A stretch of 64,000 bases of DNA, taken from NCBI RefSeq assembly GCF_048544455.1, contig NC_133536.1:168784325-168848324 (forward strand), in the 5' to 3' direction. Shown piece by piece: positions 47,041 to 57,757 of this stretch. The translations under genes were made by a program, and so were the position numbers. The notes under the pieces were generated by a model that was not told the origin of the DNA, searched no databases, and saw nothing but the letters and a program-made list of their open reading frames with translations. Positions within the stretch are counted from its first letter, which is position 1, and each line of letters opens with the position of its first letter. The stretch is from Silene latifolia. Taxonomy: Eukaryota > Streptophyta > Magnoliopsida > Caryophyllales > Caryophyllaceae.

Positions 47041-47301
47041 GTCTTGACTTCTTGTTCACTTCATCTTGATCATGTTAAGCCATTATTGAGAGTCCATTTA
47101 ATTGCTTCAATCACTAAGCATTTGTAATCGTTTACAACATTTGACCGAGGCTAAGGGATTTATTGTCATAACTTCATCTTGATCATTCTTGAACCATCTT
47201 TGGAAATTCATTGAGTGCTTCAAATGCTAAACATTATAAGTAAAAAGCAAACAATTAAATAACAATGAAACTTATCATCATCAACCAAGTGTGTTCTAAC
47301 A

Positions 47302-48191
47302 GAATTTATAAAATTAGTATTGTACAATAATGGGGAAAGCCACCACTCTACCCATTGCAAAATCCATACTTCAGAAGCCTGATAATGATTGAACTCACTT
47401 TTCTAATGATGTCAGACAACAACAAAGATCTTAAAATCATAAAGAGCTTCGCATAGCTATTGTTGGAGTTCTTCAAAGCGCAGATCCAAAAGAATAACTC
47501 GTGGGAACATTAATCGTTTGCTACGACTCGTCAAATCTCTTACTTCTTGGCGAATTAAGATCAATTATTGGAAGCTGTTGAGAAACTAAATTAGGTTTTA
47601 GAAATGAGGTTTGAGGTTAAAAGGATATGATATGGAAAATTAATGAAAAAATATATGTGAAAGAGTAAAATCCGTATGTGAAAAAGTAAATCCGTTTAGT
47701 TTTACATGGGCCTAAGATTGCACTGGTGTGAAAGAATTTTACAACGGTTTACCACTAGAACAACCGTTGTTGGATGTGCACACGATCATGTTTTTGTGAA
47801 TATCTCGCCGGTATGTGACTATGTGACTATGTGAGGTCAATATACAACTTGACAAACTACCACAGATATAGATATAGGTACTCCACCATCATGTGACAAT
47901 CTTATGGTCACCCGAACTTGAGGTCATCCACCTAGTGAGGAAGGATTTTAAGGCTAGATTGAATTTAATTATCACCTATAACCATCGACGGAGCAAGATT
48001 TCAACTTTGGAAGGCTGGGTACAAAGACAATTTATTCGAAATCGTGGAAATTAATTAACTTTGCTTTTCTTATATATCTAAGATTTTGATTTTATTTTTT
48101 TTTTCTTAAATCATATAAACAACGTCATTTAATTTACTTGTTGATTGGATGTTTCCGTTGCACGTGGGATATTGACCTTAATTTTCCAACA
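47302..48191 (+). other. unassigned sequence, ending in a copia LTR remnant
   Basis: No ORF with a domain. At 47741-47777 there is a short piece with ACAACGG and AACCGTTGTTGG, resembling the CACTA subterminal motif, without a CACTA end nearby. The last part (to 48191, ...TTTTCCAACA) immediately precedes a PBS, so it should be the 3' end of a Tork-like LTR; its left edge cannot be located. Confidence 0.45.
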
Positions 48192-48720
48192 TTGGTATCA
48201 GAACCACTAGGCTCAGTTTGCTAGCTAGTTTAATTGGCAAGGATGTCAAATATAGAATCTCAATTTGCTTGTAGTATCGAAATTTGATGGTGAAAGAAGT
48301 TTCACCCTTTGGCAAAAAAGGATGAAGTATCTCTTGGTACATCTGATCTTGGCTTGGCAAGAGCCTTGAAAGGAGATGATGGCAAGTCAGAGAAGATGAG
48401 TGATGACGACTGGCAAAAGGTTTAGACCAAATTGTGTTCTTGATGACGACTCTCTATCATTGATATGGAATAATAAGTTAGAGAAGTTCTACATGGAAAA
48501 TAGTTTGACCAACAATTTGTTATTGAAGCGGAGGTTATATCGTTTGAGGATAGACGAGGATGAACACTTAATTGGACATGTGAATTTGTTCAATGGATTG
48601 TTAGACGGAGTTGAAGAGGATCGAAGTAAAGCTTGAGGAGGAAGATAAGGTGTTACTATTCCTTAATTATGTCTCGGACACATATGAGACTTATGTGGAT
48701 CTATTTTGTGCGGGAAAGAC
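48192..48720 (+). pseudogene. Tork-like copia: PBS and gag remnant
   Basis: TTGGTATCAGAACC at 48192-48205 is a degenerate initiator tRNA-Met PBS. It is followed by a plus-strand gag with KFDGERSFTLWQKRMKYLL, then IWNNKLEKFYMENSLTNNLL and GHVNLFNGLL, the order of Tork/TNT1-type gag, interrupted by at least two stops and two frameshifts. It ends before the zinc knuckle; protease and pol are absent. Confidence 0.75.
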
Positions 48721-49068
48721 ATCATCAGGATGGAGGGAGCACATACAAGTTTCGGGAAACGATAAGGGAATGAAATCAAGAAAGGGATAGAAGGTGAAAA
48801 GAAACATATCCCCTTATATTTATGGAGTTGTTTGGTTAGTAAATAAAACATTAATGAATGACTTCACTGACAAACCAATTACCACCACATAAACCACCAA
48901 CACCCACAACCACCACTACGAACACCATCAATGGCGACGCCCATGGCGCCCTGTTGCCGGCGCCGACCTCCCTTCCGTGACCCTACCCTCGTCGAATCCC
49001 TAGGTCAAACCCCTAAGATCCCCTTCCCTCAAGCGGAAACATCGTCTGGCCAACACCTTAACAAACGC
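48721..49068. other. unassigned; GC-rich end with a 47-codon frame
   Basis: After an A-rich part, a C-rich segment contains a frame from ATG 48931 to TAG 49071 with a product starting MATPMAPCCRRRPPF. No family recognised. It may be host-derived or part of the 5' region of the LINE that follows; the proposed LINE TSD (49060-49068) would put it outside. Confidence 0.35.
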
Positions 49069-49318
49069 TAGATCCTAATGTTTATGGCGGAGGGGAAGGT
49101 TTTTCAGTTGGGAGGAGGGGTCTAGGGGTGGGGCCGTCGGTTTTTATGGTCGTGTTAGGCTGTTGGCGGTTTGATGGTGTTCAGTGGTGTAAATGACCAT
49201 CACCGGCGATGAAACATGATATGTGCGTGATGGTGGGGAAGAGGTGACGGGTCGGTGACGGTGGTCGTAAACTGTGAGGGTCGCCGGTGCCGACGTAAGG
49301 TAGGTGGCAGGTGGTAGT
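49069..49318 (+). other. LINE 5' untranslated region, upstream of the insertion
   Basis: G-rich sequence (GGGGAAGG, GGGAGGAGGGG, GGTGACGGTGG) that continues in style after the gypsy element at 57649 (GTGGTGGGAGTTGGG). The last five bases GTAGT are the TSD copy. No ORF. Confidence 0.6.
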
Positions 49319-50787
49319 TGTAACACCCCCATACTCCAACTGCCTTACCAGGACCACTCAGGTATAAGGATGCCACCATCTCGGTTGCCCGAGTCAATGA
49401 ATATCATAAGACAATAAAGAGACGTACTTTAAAAGTAATTATAGTTTAAGTGATTACATGTTCAAAACCAAAACTGATAAAAGGAAATACAAGTTCTCAA
49501 AACTATCTACTTTCAAAATACTATCAAGCGTCAGACACAGCGGAAGACTTCTAAACTGCAACGTGGTGACTCATCCCAGCTATCCCATACGCATCGTCTC
49601 ATACCCGCTCAAGAACCGCTCACCACCCCGAATGGATCACCACATTTTTAAAACATTTAAACGGGGTCGATACTAATCTCACAATTTATATAATCCAACA
49701 ATAAGATAAACAGACAACTTAACCGTCACACACACACAACCACACCAATCCCAACAATCTCAATCACCGATCCCACCGGACCACCCCGCCATGGGGGACC
49801 GCAGCCGTACCCACCAAATCCCCGCTCCACATAGTGAGCGATAACCCTGTCCATTAATGTGCACATCCCCTTCCGTGGCGGTTTCCACGAAGGGCGAAAC
49901 TAGGGCGTGAAGCCACTCCCGCAAGTGACTCCACTCAGCCGAGAATCATCTCGAGAACCAGAGACAACCAATCACAATCACAATCACAACCGTCACAATG
50001 CAACTACCATATTAAACAATCAATCTCAACACATCAACAATCATCCCATTATGGGACTAATACTGAGTAGGAAATCCTACCTGGTAAGCACACAATCAGA
50101 CGGTCTCTACTGCTGAATCAAAAGGCTTCCTCTATGAACCCTTCCTCCTATCATACAACACATAAAGGCTACCAAATCACATACTACACATAAACCCCCA
50201 AATCTCTAAATTAGGGTTTAACCAAATCAAAGGAAATACAATAAAAAGGGTACATAGATCTTACCCTCGACGCAAGGAACTCAACGGTATAATCAACGAC
50301 AAGAACTGACCGTCTGAACTCCGGTGATTGCTAATTATGCGATTAGGAAGATGAACTTGCTTGCTTTCTCTCTTAAACAGAAATTTAGGTTTTGTAAAAG
50401 TGATTTAGAATAATGACGACAAAGCTTATATACCTTAATCGCATAATTAACAAAACCCGAGAAAACTCCCCGTAAAACCGGCTACTCGATCGAGTACCCA
50501 AGGCTACTCGATCGAGTACCCCCTTACTCTATCGAGTACCTAAGGCTACTCAATAGAGTACCCCCTTACTCTATCGAGTACCTAAGGCTACTTGATAGAG
50601 TACCCCCCTTACTCTATCGAGTACCTAAGGCTACTTGATAGAGTACCCCCTTACTCTATCGAGTACCTAAGGCTACTTGATAGAGTACCCTCAGTCGAAA
50701 CTTTTCTAAAACGCAACTTACCCTTACTCGACAGAGTAAGGCCTACTCGATAGAGTACCCCAAGACTTATAAATACGGAGTATTACA
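49319..50787 (-). repeat. gypsy 3' LTR (1469 bp)
   Basis: On the plus strand runs TGTAACACCCCC...GGAGTATTACA. Minus TATA box TATATAAGC at about 50427-50435. Holds a four-unit 42-bp repeat with TACTCGATCGAGTA-type palindromes (50483-50757); the partner LTR has three units, which explains most of the 41-bp length difference. Confidence 0.93.
50483..50757. repeat. palindrome array with 42-bp unit, four units
   Basis: Two TACTCGATCGAGTA copies, then four units alternating TACTCTATCGAGTA and TACTTGATAGAGTA, then two diverged copies (TACTCGACAGAGTA, TACTCGATAGAGTA). Compare 57377-57614. Confidence 0.93.
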
Positions 50788-53700
50788 GTCTTCCCTCCTT
50801 AAAAAGAACTTCATCCCCGAAGTTCAACCCATACTCTAAAAACAACCATACTAACTCGACCAAGACACAACAACATAACTAAGAACTCAAAAACTCGACC
50901 AAACATAAAACATGAACTCTTAACACCCACTCCACCAACTATGTTTACTTCCTTAACATGGCTCACGATATTGTATCCACCACATATATATCTCTCACGA
51001 CACCAACTTCATACATAACCAACCACCATCCACTAACACTGCTAGCTCCATAATATCATCCACTATCAAATCCAAAATCAAGACACTCCTAGACATCAAA
51101 CGGAATGTTACATTCTACCACCCTTAAAAGGAACTTCGTACTCGAACTTTACTCAGACTCATAACATCATCCTCCAACTGTCAACATTATATAAAATATT
51201 CTCATACTCCGAAGCATCACACTACTACAAGCACGGCCATGGCCTTTTATAAGTATTATCCACAAAACAAATCCCTCCTTTACACTACACTAACACTCTA
51301 CTTCCAATTATATTACAACATGCACCACCATGAAAATCTATTTTATCGCCTCCTACTCCTCTTAAGATAAATGTTACGTCCTCGTAACTTACTAATACTA
51401 AATCCTAGATATATCTTTTCATAATCCTCATCACCATCGCATGTCAAAGATAACCACCTATAATCTAAACACTCGCCATGCACCTACCCAAGGCTCACTT
51501 ACTTAAACAACTCTCATACTTCACTTCTCTCGTCACACCACCTAACCTATACCACAAAATCCTTAATTTAACCCAAAACTTCACTTGTTCCCTATTACCG
51601 CAACATGACACACCTCTCTATATAAACTACATAAAACTCTTACCGCCAAAAGCATAACTCACGATCCACACTTGTTACGTACACTCACACTAGATCCTCA
51701 AGTTCCTTTCTTTTATTACCGCAAGCCTCATACATAACTTAACACGACACTAATTACTCAACGCCCTACACTCACTTTGTCTCAACAAAGGATTATGAAC
51801 CACCCGCATATATCGATCATTACTACACATGTTCTACGAATCACTTGCCATTACCATGTCCACTAAAGCCTTATCTAGAACAAGATCAAAATTATCAGAA
51901 CAACCTCTCACAACCGTGTCCCATCAACAGAATATCACTATACCATGACAACAGCGAAAACATATACCACTCTATTTCATATCATATTCTACCCTCATTC
52001 CCAACTTAACCTGGTAAGAAACATCAATAACAAAACAATTGTCTATCCGTACAAAACTGAAACTCACAGGAAGCAACATCAAACAAAACAACAATCTATG
52101 TATGACCGGTATGTACTTTCGAAACTCGAATCATAATCATCCCACCTACTCCACCACAACCGGTGATTGCATCACAACACCGCCACCAACAGCCACACCG
52201 CAGTGCGAAAATACCCGCATCACAAAGACTATGTACCGTGCCCTTGATCACCACCCGAGGCACAACAACCACATCGATAGACATCACAACTGCATACAAC
52301 TCCCATAAATACTGACTCGGAATAATTTCTCAGACAAGAAAAACTTACTTAAATACGCTTTACTAAATCATAACACAATATATTTTATGAATTAAACAGA
52401 TAATTACCTCGTGAATATCATCCCCTTACCATATCACAGATTGACATGTACCATGAATACAGACAAGCATAACTAGTCATGCCAAAACAGTCAAATTATT
52501 ACCTTTTTAAACATCATTCCATTACGTTCTCGTATCCAACATGTATTACAGAAAATTCAGATAACAACCTCACACAAACATTTATATATGACATAGACCC
52601 ATAATCACATCCAACCAGTCAATCCTGATCACGTAAGTTACCACTCAACCAAGGTTACCTGTCGCCCGAGTTTAACTCGCATGCCCCTCATCACATTCTT
52701 CCATTCGCATAACCCTCACCTTCTGCCACACGTAACTATACAGCTAACACTCACTAGGAGAAACCGCCTCCTAAGACTATGTCTTATACTTCCTCACAAC
52801 CATACCTATCAATCTGGTCTCTACAAAATCAACCTCTTTAGGATTGCTACCTTTCTAATATATCATCACCCTTAACCACTAGTCATAAATCATAACACTA
52901 CCACTGTCCGGACATCAAACTTCTTACACCCATCTCTAAACATCACGATTTCTTTCCTATCTTTGGTTAACATCCCAAACAACGAACATCAAACCCATCA
53001 ACAAAATTACCTCAACATTCTTTCCAATACTATCCTTAATTGTATCATCATCTAACTCTCCACCAAAAATCTCGTATCGTGCAAATACTCCACCAACTTC
53101 ATACTCCCTTAATTCCTCTAATCTCATGATTAATCATGTTGTCCTGACACTTCTGTATATAACCATTAACTTACTTACTCTTAACAGTATCATACATCTC
53201 GACGATTCCTTACTTTTATGTCACATAACTCCGGTGAACATTTTTCTCAACTTACTTTTATCCTTCTTTTCTCTTTATACTCAACAATACCATTTAATAG
53301 TTCAACTCCTTATTACTTCTATCTAATTCTTTAGTGCTCCGGTTACCTTCTCATTCCGCCAAAGCTCAAATCCCATTATTTCATGTCGATATCATCTCAC
53401 TCTTTCTTACCATGGATCTTCTCTTATTATGTTATCGCTCACACTTGTCACTAACCTATCCATAAAATCAACGTTCACTGTTTAAACAACTTTATTTCAT
53501 GCCGTTAAATGCCCAAAGAAATCACACGTAGTTTCACCTCTTAATAAACCAAATCTCCCAAACTCACTCACTGTCTACAAATCCACCTCGCAACATGTCT
53601 CCATAAAGTTCACTATATACCACTCTTCTCAACCCCTTTAAAACGAACTTTCACTACATATATTCTTGACCCACACGACTCCTAACCATCTCACTCCATA

Positions 53701-54326
53701 ATTCTTTACACGTCCCAAGTTGCCACTATCCAAACCTTCCTTTCAATCTTTTCATTCTCACGTTCCTTAGACTCACATCATCCCTTACCCACTTTCACTT
53801 ACTTTCACATCACTCAATTTCGCGAATAAATCACTCACCACGTCTCACCAAAACTTGCACCATGCCTCAATCAACTCATCAATATTCTTTTTCTTTTTCC
53901 ACTTCTCAGCACAACCACATATAGCTCATCTCCTCCCACCAAACTCATACTCACCATAAGGTGCCACTCACCACCCCATAAGATTGGGTAACTTACGTAT
54001 CAAGACCAACTTACATGTAAAACAATGCATAAAGAAGTAAAATAACAACTTTGAATTAAACATAATATGCAACGAATGTCAAAAGATAAGCATATGACCC
54101 AAAACAAAGGTCACTAGATCGAGTACCGGCCACTCGATCGAGTAAGTGACTTACTCGATCGAGTAGGTGAAGATCAGAAGCACGTAAAACAAATCACCAG
54201 GGCTACTCGATCGAGTAACTAACGTACTCGATCGAGTGCCCCCTTACTCGATCGAGTACCAAGGATACTCGATCGAGTACCCCAATTCTCAGCACTTTCC
54301 AGTTTTCGTAAAACAGTCATAACTCA
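50788..54326 (-). other. non-coding interior of the gypsy element, left part
   Basis: On the plus strand C/A/T-rich with very little G (for example 53521-53580 has three or four G in 60). Contains a second PPT/LTR-start look-alike at 51101-51130 (minus AAGGGTGGTAGAATGTAACA). The last part (54110-54286) is another array of TACTCGATCGAGTA palindromes. Many short frames, none with a recognisable domain. Confidence 0.6.
54110..54286. repeat. TACTCGATCGAGTA array in gypsy interior
   Basis: Seven copies (first TAGATCGAGTA, the rest ACTCGATCGAGT with A, G or C neighbours) spaced 8-45 bp. Lies outside the LTR, just left of the solo copia LTR. Confidence 0.93.
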
Positions 54327-55320
54327 TGAAGGGTTATATCCGTATAATACCCTATAAAATTAGGACTATAACGCAAATTTTATACGTGATTTATTGTCAT
54401 AAACGAAAACAACAAAGAGACGATAAAGATTAAGAATTAACCTTCGGTCCTAGTGCAAATTGGCAATGAGAGATCAAAGTAGATCTCCTCCTAAATGATG
54501 CACCCAAGATCGTCTGAGAAATGCCCTTATGCTAGAATGAATCCTCTAATTGCCTTGCAATATTGAGAGGATTATTTTTTTGTGAGTTTTCTTTTAGATG
54601 TGAGATCTAAAGTTTTGAGAGGAAAAATGTCTCTCAAAACCCTAAAATTTTTGTCAAAATGAATTAGGTTCCAAAAGAGAAAAAATCCTCTCTTTTGTCC
54701 TCACTTGGCCGGCCAGACCGTGGGCTCACTTGGGAAGTGGGCTTCCACTTCCTTTTAGTTTTAGCTCATGGTCCGGTTCGTAAATTGCTAAAATGTATAT
54801 GACGCGGTTTAGTTATAAATTGTCATCGGTTATCGGTTATTAAAGCATCAACTAATAACACGGATTAGTTGAATTATTAATACATGTCCGACAAAGACAA
54901 TATCGTATAATTAATTCATTCAATATACATTAATCAAATATAAATCGCTTTATATTTAATTTACGAATTAACCGCTTAATTCGTCTTAGCCATTTTTATT
55001 TAATCCGTATTAAATAAAATATCTCAACATCACATTTTGACTAATTATTAGTCAAATAACTCGGACTAACTGGTTAGTCAAATTTGGCATCAATATGACT
55101 GTATTTTCATACCGTCATCTCTCAAACGTATCCTATAGGTGTGACTTTTAGGGACCAGTTGATCACCGCCATCTGTATGACAATAAAGTCAAACTTATCT
55201 AGCAAGCCAACCGTTATTGATAAACGTGGATCAACTGATTATAATACAAAAGTATACCCTTTTATCCTTTTAGAGATTTATAAGTCCTTGCACTAACTGT
55301 AAAGGACACCAGCCCCAACA
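54327..55320 (-). repeat. solo copia LTR (994 bp)
   Basis: Minus ends TGTTGGGGCTGGTGTCC and ...ATATAACCCTTCA, TSD ACTCA (54322-54326, 55321-55325). Same family as the LTR at 4604-5591. No internal region. Confidence 0.95.
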
Positions 55321-55325
55321 ACTCA

Positions 55326-56195
55326 CTCATTTCTTGGTCGTTTTGGGCGTGTGACCTATCGTTAGAATCGTAAAAGGACAAGCTATCACCTCCAATTGGA
55401 ATCACATCAAAATCATTTATGCATCTCAAGTTATAATAGTTTAAAGACAACCTCTTTATAAACGAAAAACACAACTATTGATTTTTACTTCCCAAACGAC
55501 TTAAACAACAACAAGGTAGACAAAACGACTCAGTACACATAAAACCAGTATTACTAATCTCATGTTACCATCTTCAAAAATCAAGCAACAACATCCATCA
55601 CGCACATATATTATTTAACTCATTAGTCATGTACTAACCGCATACTTTAAATTTTATAACTTTTCGTAACACAACATTCACATACATTACAAATCCTATT
55701 TCCATGTTACTAATACAACAACATTACAAATACACTTCGTGACCTAAACATGTTCATAATCACAAAATTCATATTCTCATGCAATTGCTATTCCATCTTT
55801 GCCAATCAATTCATCCATTTCCAACACATTACTCATCATTCTCATACACTTTTCTAACAATTCCAACCAACATTGTAAACCAACTATCATGCAACATGCT
55901 TTCAATCAACAACATACGAAATCACATTATCACCATCTTTTCTACACATTCCTCATTCTCCACATACATACATCCACCGATTCATGCCACACATCACCAT
56001 ATAGGTACACAATTCACAAGATAAACACATAGCGATCCCGACTCATATCCCATGGTGACCGGTTCAAAATTGTAGGGCGAGTTCGCGACTTTAGGACGTC
56101 TCCCAAGCCTTTGCATTAGCTTCTACAACCTTTACCCCGGGTTCATTTTAATTGACTCCCTATATTCATTAAATTTATTGGTTACAGGTTTCAGG
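55326..56195 (-). other. gypsy interior, right part (5' leader side)
   Basis: A/C-rich, no ORF with a domain. Would hold the 5' leader and start of gag in an autonomous element; neither is recognisable. Confidence 0.6.
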
Positions 56196-56214
56196 ATCGT
56201 CGCTCTGATACTAT
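56196..56214 (-). promoter_or_regulatory. gypsy PBS (initiator tRNA-Met type)
   Basis: Minus AGTATCAGAGCGACG begins a few bases inside the 5' LTR. Confidence 0.8.
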
Positions 56215-56215
56215 T

Positions 56216-57643
56216 TGTAACACCCCCATACTCCAAGTGCCTTACCAGGACCACTCAGGTATAAGGATGCCACCATCTCGGTTGCCCGAGGCAATGAATA
56301 TCATAAGACAATAAAGAGGCGTACTTTAAAAGTAATTATAGTTTAAGTGATTACATGTTCAAAACCAAAACTGATAAAAGGAAATACAAGTTCTCAAAAC
56401 TATCTACTTTCAAAATACTATCAAGCGTCAGACACAGCGGAAGACTTCTAAACTGCAACGTGGTGACTCATCCCAGCTATCCCATACGCATCGTCTCATA
56501 CCTGCTCAAGAACTGCTCACCACCCCCGAATGGATCACCACAGTTTTTAAAACATTTAAACGGGGTCAGTACTAATCTCACAATTTATATAATCCAACAA
56601 TAAGATAAACAGACAGCTTAACCGTCACACACACACAACCACACCAATCCCAACAATCTCAATCACCGACTGTCCACTGGACCAGGACCCGATACGCGCA
56701 TGGGGGACCGCAGCCGTACCCACCAAATCCCCGCTCCACATAGTGAGCAATAACCCTGTCCATTAATGTGCACATCCCCTTCCGTAGCGGGTTCCACGAA
56801 GGGCGAAACTAGGGCGTGAAGCCACTCCCGCAAGTGACTCCACTCAGCCGAGAATCATCTCGAGAACCAGAGACAACCAATCACAATCACAATCACAACC
56901 GTCACAATGCAACTACGATATTAAACAATCAATCTCAACACATCAACAATCATCCCATTATGGGACTAATACTGACCTGGGAAGCACACAATCAGACGGT
57001 CTCTACTGCTGAATCAAAAGGCTTCCTCTATGAACCCTTCCTCCTATCATACAACACATAAAGGCTACCAAATCACATACTACACATAAACCCCCAAATC
57101 TCTAAATTAGGGTTTAACCAAATCAAAGGAAATTCAATATAAAGGGTACATAGATCTTACCCTCGACGCAAGGAACTCAACGATATAATCAACGACAAGA
57201 ACTGACCGTCTGAACTCCGGTGATTGCTAATTATGCGATTAGGAAGATGAACTTGCTTGCTTTCTCTCTTAAACAGAAATTTAGGTTTTGTAAAAGTGAT
57301 TTAGAATAATGACGACAAAGCTTATATACCTTAATCGCATAATTAACAAAACCCGAGAAAACTCCCCGTAAAACCGGCTACTCGATCGAGTACCCAAGGC
57401 TACTCGATCGAGTACCCCCTTACTCTATCGAGTACCTAAGGCTACTCGATAGAGTACCCCCTTACTCTATCGAGTACCTAAGGCTACTTGATAGAGTACC
57501 CCCTTACTCTATCGAGTACCTAAGGCTACTTGATAGAGTACCCTACAGGTCAGAAACTTTTCTAAAACGCAACTTACCCTTATTCGACAGAGTAAGGCCT
57601 ACTCGATAGAGTACCCCAAGACTTATAAATACGGAGTATTACA
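56216..57643 (-). repeat. gypsy 5' LTR (1428 bp)
   Basis: Partner of 49319-50787. Palindrome array with three 42-bp units at 57377-57614. Minus TATA near 57323-57331. The densest differences from the partner lie at 56671-56700, 56970-56980 and 57540-57555, on CTG/CAG sites. Confidence 0.93.
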
Positions 57644-57757
57644 GTAGTGGTGGGAGTTGGGTCTGAAAGTTGGCAATGGTAGTTATTGTTAGGGAAGAAT
57701 GGTGGAGTGGTAGGAGTAGTTAGGGGAAAGGAATGGGTTACCGGGGGGGTTAGATGA

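Larger units (their letters stand above)
5592..47301 (-). mobile_element. SIRE-type Ty1/copia element, decayed, host of the nested stack
   Basis: Reading right to left: 5' LTR (34050-47301, interrupted), PBS, gag (32905-34001, interrupted by CACTA at 9317-32904, resuming at 9316-8446), integrase and RT remnants (8400-5600). The gag has the long coiled-coil middle typical of SIRE/Maximus elements. The 3' end and 3' LTR are not in the window; the element stops at 5591/5592 against a copia LTR. Its own TSD therefore cannot be checked. All reading frames are broken. It is the oldest layer of the 5.6-47 kb region, since everything else lies inside it. Confidence 0.75.
34050..47301 (-). repeat. SIRE 5' LTR, split into four pieces by three insertions
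   Basis: Pieces: 34050-34168, 35630-35941, 36486-37561 and 47046-47301, about 1.76 kb in total. Minus-strand ends are TGTTAGAACACAC and GACTCTTCA. The breaks are the solo LTR 34169-35624, the MITE 35942-36477 and the Ale array 37562-47040, each with its own TSD. A minus TATA box (ACTATAAATAGGG) lies at 37041-37053. Four CAGTG-type palindromes occur in it. The right end is inferred from the TG...CA termini alone because the partner LTR is outside the window. Confidence 0.75.
49319..57643 (-). mobile_element. Ty3/gypsy-type LTR element, complete ends, no coding capacity
   Basis: 8325 bp with LTRs 49319-50787 and 56216-57643, TSD GTAGT (49314-49318, 57644-57648). PBS on the right (minus AGTATCAGAGCGACG, about 56196-56214) and PPT on the left (minus TTAAGGAGGGAAGAC, 50788-50802). 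The PPT context GAAGTTCTTTTTAAGGAGG is like that of Tekay/Del chromoviruses, so the lineage is inferred. The interior, excluding the solo LTR 54327-55320, is about 4.4 kb and has no ORF above about 90 codons and no gag/pol motif that I can find. Confidence 0.9.

Noticed and set aside
47741..47777. Third CACTA element
   Set aside because: Only a short AACCGTTGTT-like motif; no CACTACTAC end or TSD within reach.
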